Source: Clostridia bacterium (GTDB lineage Bacteria; Bacillota; Clostridia; Oscillospirales; Butyricicoccaceae). Taken from it: DNA of 8,913 nucleotides. This document shows positions 5,807 to 8,913 of this stretch, piece by piece (the first letter of the stretch is position 1; every line of letters starts with the position of its first letter). The stretch lies in assembly GCA_017396925.1 (NCBI GenBank), contig JAFQKM010000058.1:1-8913 (forward strand). Reading direction: 5' to 3'. The notes beneath the pieces are model-generated. The model did not search any database and had not been told where the DNA came from. It saw only the letters and a list, made by a program, of their open reading frames with translations. A program made the translations under genes and the position numbers.

Positions 5807-7297
5807 ATGGACCTCAATGAAATCCGCAAGGAGATCGATGCCATCGACGATCAGCTGGTGCGGCTCTTCTGCCAACGCATGGATTGCTCGCGCCGCGTGG
5901 CCGAATACAAAAAGGCCAACAATCTGCCCGTCTATGTCCCGGCCCGCGAACAGGCCATCCTCGAAAAGCTGGAAGCCAAGGCCGGCCCCGACTTCGGCCC
6001 CTCGGTCCGCGCCCTCTACGGCCATATCTTCGAGATCAGCCGCAGCTTTCAGCACGACCGCAACGGCACCAGGCCGGTATGCGGCCTGCTCGGACGCAAA
6101 CTGGGGCACAGCTATTCCCCCCGGATCCATGCCGATCTGGGCGACTACAGCTACGAACTGTTTGAAAAAGAGCCCGAAGAACTGGAAGCTTTCCTGAAGG
6201 AAGGCCACTGGTCGGGCCTCAACGTCACCATTCCTTATAAAAAAGCCGTCCTGCCCTATATGGACGAGCTCTCTCCCATCGCCGCACAGCTGGGCGTTGT
6301 CAATACCATCATCCGCCGTCCCGACAGCACCCTCTATGGCCACAACACCGACGCCTTTGGCTTCCGCTCGATGATCGAGCGCGGCGGCTTTGCCGTCGGC
6401 GGCAAAAAGGCCCTTGTGCTGGGCAGCGGCGGCGCCGGCACCATGGCAGCAGCCGTTCTGCGTGAACTGGGCGCCCATGTTGTCGTCATCTCCCGCAGCG
6501 GCGAAGATCATTACGATAACCTCGAGCGCCACCACGATGCCGCCTTTATCATCAATGCCACGCCCGTAGGTATGGCGCCCGATACCGATGCATCTCCTCT
6601 TTCTTTAGAGGGCTTTGATGCGCTGGAAGGCGTACTCGACCTCATCTACAATCCTGCCCGCACCCGGCTGCTGCAGGATGCCGAAGCCAAAAAAATCCCC
6701 TGTATGAACGGCCTCTGGATGCTGGTGGCCCAGGCCAAAGAAGCCGCCGCGCATTTCACAGGCTGTGATATTTCCGACGCCGTGATGGAAAAGATCCATC
6801 GCAAGCTGCGCCTGCAGATGGAAAACATCCTGCTGATCGGTATGCCCGGCTGCGGCAAGAGCACGGTCGGCAAGGCGCTGGCCGAAAAGCTGGGCAAAAC
6901 CTTTGTGGATGCCGACAGCGAGATCATCGCGCTGGCCGGAAAATCCATCCCCGAAATCTTTGCCCGGGAGGGCGAAGAAGGCTTCCGCCGCTATGAAACC
7001 GCCGTATTGGACGCCCTGCGCAGGCGCTCGGGTCTGGTTGTTGCCACTGGCGGCGGCTGCGTCACACAGCCGCGCAATTATCCCCTGCTCCGCCAGAATG
7101 GAACGGTTTTCCTTCTGAACCGCAGCCTCGACAAGCTGCCCACCGACGGCCGCCCCCTCTCGCAGGCCGGCAGCCTGCGCGAGATGTATGCCGTCCGTTC
7201 CCCCCTGTATGCCCGCTTTGCCGACCATTCGATCGACAACGACGGCGCCCTCGAAGAAACCATCCGACAGATCACCGATATTCTGGAGGCGAAATAA
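5807..7297 (+). CDS. aroE: Trifunctional chorismate mutase / shikimate dehydrogenase / shikimate kinase fusion (496 aa)
   Basis: One chain with three enzymes. Residues 1-82 are an AroQ-type chorismate mutase (chorismate to prephenate). By ungapped comparison with the E. coli P-protein domain, Arg7, Arg24, Lys35, Arg47, Glu48, Ser78 and Gln82 match its active site; Val44 replaces Asp48. Residues 91-335 are NADP-type shikimate dehydrogenase: GRKLGHSYSP (96-105, Ser102 and Ser104), LNVTIPYKK (138-146, catalytic Lys145), HNTDAFGF (179-186, Asp182), the dinucleotide loop LGSGGAG (205-211), INATPVGM (249-256) and LVAQA (306-310). Residues 338-496 are shikimate kinase: Walker A GMPGCGKST (345-353), FVDADSEI (366-373), FRRYE (393-397), ATGGGCV (413-419), DGRPL (447-451) and RSPLY (464-468). 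Linkers are only about 8 and 3-10 residues. The start follows AGGAGGAAA within the end of aroC. No separate aroE or aroK is in the operon, so this chain probably supplies both. A two-domain mutase-dehydrogenase fusion is known in clostridia; the extra kinase fusion seems less usual. All three domains look complete. Confidence 0.95.
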   Translation: MDLNEIRKEIDAIDDQLVRLFCQRMDCSRRVAEYKKANNLPVYVPAREQAILEKLEAKAGPDFGPSVRALYGHIFEISRSFQHDRNGTRPVCGLLGRKLGHSYSPRIHADLGDYSYELFEKEPEELEAFLKEGHWSGLNVTIPYKKAVLPYMDELSPIAAQLGVVNTIIRRPDSTLYGHNTDAFGFRSMIERGGFAVGGKKALVLGSGGAGTMAAAVLRELGAHVVVISRSGEDHYDNLERHHDAAFIINATPVGMAPDTDASPLSLEGFDALEGVLDLIYNPARTRLLQDAEAKKIPCMNGLWMLVAQAKEAAAHFTGCDISDAVMEKIHRKLRLQMENILLIGMPGCGKSTVGKALAEKLGKTFVDADSEIIALAGKSIPEIFAREGEEGFRRYETAVLDALRRRSGLVVATGGGCVTQPRNYPLLRQNGTVFLLNRSLDKLPTDGRPLSQAGSLREMYAVRSPLYARFADHSIDNDGALEETIRQITDILEAK

Positions 7298-7298
7298 C

Positions 7299-7733
7299 AT
7301 GAAAATTTTGGTTCTCAACGGCCCCAACATCAATATGCTGGGCATCCGCGAGCCGGGCATCTACGGCAAAAGCTCCTTTGCCGATCTGCTGGCCCTGCTG
7401 GAGGAAACGGCAAAGGCCGAAGGCCTGGAGATCGAACAGTATCAGTCCAACCACGAGGGCGATCTGGTCGATAAGATCCAGCAGGCCTACGGCAAGGTCG
7501 ACGGCATCGTCATCAACCCTGCCGCCTATACCCATACATCGGTGGCCATCCTCGACGCCCTCAAGGCGGTATCCATCCCTGCCGTCGAGGTACATATCTC
7601 CAACGTCGACGCCCGCGAGGCCTTCCGACAGATCTCCTATCCCGGTATGGCCTGTGTCCACACCATCAAGGGTCAGGGGCTCGATGGCTACCGCCAGGCC
7701 ATCCTCTGGCTGCGCGATCATCTCAGCCGCTGA
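7299..7733 (+). CDS. aroQ: Type II 3-dehydroquinate dehydratase (144 aa)
   Basis: Dehydrates 3-dehydroquinate to 3-dehydroshikimate, the third step. The small type II enzymes normally form dodecamers in the cytoplasm. Seen: LNGPNINMLGIREPGIYG (6-23), with Asn10, loop residue Arg17 and catalytic Tyr22; SNHEGDLVD (50-58), with Glu53; INPAAYTHTSVA (72-83), with Asn73 and His79; EVHISN (97-102), with catalytic His99; and Arg110. Length is typical. It begins one base after the fusion gene's stop, with CTGGAGG just upstream, and is the last gene of the operon, 28 bases before the terminator hairpin. Although its reaction is early in the pathway, its position last is common in clostridial aro operons. 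It is unrelated in sequence to type I AroD. Confidence 0.97.
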   Translation: MKILVLNGPNINMLGIREPGIYGKSSFADLLALLEETAKAEGLEIEQYQSNHEGDLVDKIQQAYGKVDGIVINPAAYTHTSVAILDALKAVSIPAVEVHISNVDAREAFRQISYPGMACVHTIKGQGLDGYRQAILWLRDHLSR

Positions 7734-7761
7734 AATCTGTCCAAAGTTCCACAGGCATAAG

Positions 7762-7791
7762 AAAAAGCCCACTCATACGAGTGGGCTTTTT
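7762..7791. terminator. Bidirectional intrinsic terminator
   Basis: Perfect 13-base arms, AAAAAGCCCACTC and GAGTGGGCTTTTT, with a four-base loop ATAC. Read rightward, a GC-rich stem is followed by a T run and ends the aro operon. Read leftward, the other arm supplies the T run and ends the solute-binding protein gene, whose stop lies 17 bases away. Such shared hairpins are typical between convergent genes. Confidence 0.95.
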
Positions 7792-7807
7792 GCATATCAA
7801 AGAGATC

Positions 7808-8913
7808 TTAGTTCTTTTCGATGTTGAAGTACTGGGTTGTACCGGAAACGGTTGTCCAGAAGCCTTCGACATTCTCCTGAACCAGAACGACGGGGGTCTG
7901 TGTGAACAGAGGAACAACATAAGCCATCTCTTCGACCATATAGTCTTCGATCTTGTGCAGCTGCTCGATATAAGCCTTCTGATCGGTGATGGTATAAGCC
8001 TCGGCAACCAGCTTGTCGTAGGTCTCATCCAGGATAGCCTGGCAGCCTTCGATCTGTGCGTCGCTGGTGAAGATCTTGAAGTAGTTCAGAGGATCGGTGG
8101 AGTCGGCGTTGGCGTAACGGCAGGATGTAAACTCGCCGTTGTCGACGTAATCGTAGAATACGCCGCCTTCAACGCTCTTCAGCTCGACGTCGATGTAGAT
8201 CTGGCTCCACATCTGCTGCAGCATCTGTGCAACATCGGCGTGGAACTGGGTGTTGGAGTAGAGGTACTCGAAGGACAGGCGGTTGCTCTCGCTGTAGCCT
8301 GCCTCTTCCATCAGCTTCTTGGCTGCATCCAGGTCATACTGGAAGTAGCTCTTCTCGGCACGGAAGTCGCCGTTGTTGCCCTCGAAGCCGTAGGGAATGA
8401 AGCCGTCCAGCTTGACGTTGAAGTCGCCGCCCGACAGAACAGCCAGCATGGTGTCCTTATCGAGGCACAGGTTCATGGCCTTACGGACACGGACGTCCTT
8501 CAGCTCGGGAACGGTGTTCTTGGCGCCTGTGTTCAGCAGGACGAAGTAGTTGCAGGTATACTTGTCAGCCTTGTAGAAGTTATTCTGATACTGGCTGTTG
8601 GAAGCGGTTTCGGAGGGAACGCTGGTGGCGATGTCCAGCTGGCCGGCCTTGAAGGCATTGAGCTGGGCGGTCTGGTCGGGCATGACCAGAACGGTCAGCT
8701 TGTCCAGTGTGACGTTTTCAGCATCCCAGTAGTTCTCGTTCTTGACGAAAACGGCCTGCTCCTCGGGGTTGATCGACTCCATGACCATGGGGCCACAGCT
8801 GGGGTATGTGCCGTTGACCGACCATGCGCTCTCGTGCTCGACAGCAAAGTCGGGGCGGACAGGGCTGGTGGTGTTGCCCGAGAAGAACTTGTGGAAGAAG
8901 GGGTGAACCTCGT
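7808..8913 (-). CDS. Family 5 peptide ABC transporter substrate-binding protein (DppA/OppA-like), C-terminal 367 aa; 5' end beyond right edge
   Basis: Extracytoplasmic ligand-binding component of an ABC importer; in this family mostly peptides, sometimes nickel, haem or sugars. The reading frame stays open to the right edge (first full codon Glu at 8911-8909), so the signal peptide, lipobox and first lobe are missing. Seen in the visible part: a GxYxxxGPMVMES segment (about residues 34-46), EEQAVFVKNENYWDAENV (50-67), LDKLTVLVMPD (70-80), NAFKAGQLDIA (85-95), DVRVRKAMNLCLDK (about 139-152), YDLDAAKKLMEEAGY (about 191-205), a STDPLNYFKIF segment, and a final VVPLFTQTPVVLVQENVEGF stretch. These match the second lobe and C-terminal strands of the family. 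No permease or ATPase gene is in view, so the ligand cannot be assigned. It is convergent with the aro operon and shares its terminator. Confidence 0.92.
   Translation of the reverse strand, partial: EVHPFFHKFFSGNTTSPVRPDFAVEHESAWSVNGTYPSCGPMVMESINPEEQAVFVKNENYWDAENVTLDKLTVLVMPDQTAQLNAFKAGQLDIATSVPSETASNSQYQNNFYKADKYTCNYFVLLNTGAKNTVPELKDVRVRKAMNLCLDKDTMLAVLSGGDFNVKLDGFIPYGFEGNNGDFRAEKSYFQYDLDAAKKLMEEAGYSESNRLSFEYLYSNTQFHADVAQMLQQMWSQIYIDVELKSVEGGVFYDYVDNGEFTSCRYANADSTDPLNYFKIFTSDAQIEGCQAILDETYDKLVAEAYTITDQKAYIEQLHKIEDYMVEEMAYVVPLFTQTPVVLVQENVEGFWTTVSGTTQYFNIEKN

Noticed and set aside
5657..6535. 292-codon open frame antisense to aroC and the fusion gene
   Set aside because: Spans the boundary of two confidently identified genes on the other strand, has shadow-frame composition, and shows no domain.
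6209..6600. Suspected damaged NADP site in the dehydrogenase domain, because the usual NRT motif reads SRSGED
   Set aside because: The dinucleotide loop LGSGGAG and the NATPVGM box are intact, and SRSGE-type sequences are, as I recall, the normal form in clostridial shikimate dehydrogenases, so this is a clade variant rather than a lesion.

Overview
The window is ordinary-looking chromosome from a high-GC, low-copy-repeat Firmicute, most likely a gut-type clostridium of the Oscillospiraceae/Ruminococcaceae sort. That placement is an inference from several things: strong AGGAGG-type ribosome binding sites, sigma-A promoters, a pilus-type class C sortase paired with a Gram-positive-style signal peptidase, a clostridial-type shikimate gene order, and the strong preference for GC-ending codons. 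No tRNA, rRNA, insertion sequence, CRISPR array or phage gene was seen.

Layout. (1) Positions 1-1168, minus strand: a signal peptidase I gene followed 9 bases later by the N-terminal half of a class C (pilin-polymerising type) sortase that runs off the left edge. (2) Positions 1169-1430: a compact divergent control region. It holds a good sigma-A promoter for the signal peptidase gene and an extended -10 promoter for the shikimate operon. A 10-base palindrome, an 8-4-8 inverted repeat over the -10/start point, and a GC-rich leader hairpin lie around the second promoter. (3) Positions 1431-7733, plus strand: six tightly packed genes that encode every step from PEP + erythrose-4-phosphate to chorismate, plus chorismate mutase: DAHP synthase (aroF), DHQ synthase (aroB), EPSP synthase (aroA), chorismate synthase (aroC), a 496-residue chorismate mutase / shikimate dehydrogenase / shikimate kinase fusion, and type II dehydroquinase (aroQ). 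(4) Positions 7762-7791: a perfectly symmetric hairpin with A and T tracts, a bidirectional terminator between convergent units. (5) Positions 7808-8913, minus strand: the C-terminal 367 residues of a family 5 (Dpp/Opp-like) peptide-binding lipoprotein whose start lies beyond the right edge.

How the genes work together. The six aro genes appear to be one transcription unit: gaps are 44, 1, -20, 3 and 1 bases, and no promoter or terminator was seen inside. The only feature beyond a plain seven-step pathway is the chorismate mutase at the N terminus of the shikimate dehydrogenase, which ties the first step toward Phe/Tyr to synthesis of the common precursor. The DAHP synthase is the type I-beta kind with an N-terminal ferredoxin-like regulatory domain, so feedback control by an aromatic end product is plausible.

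I did not find a wholly new system. The observations most worth following up are the three-domain fusion, which retains a relic start methionine for the kinase, the dense symmetric elements around the aro promoter, and a class C sortase with no visible canonical lid motif.
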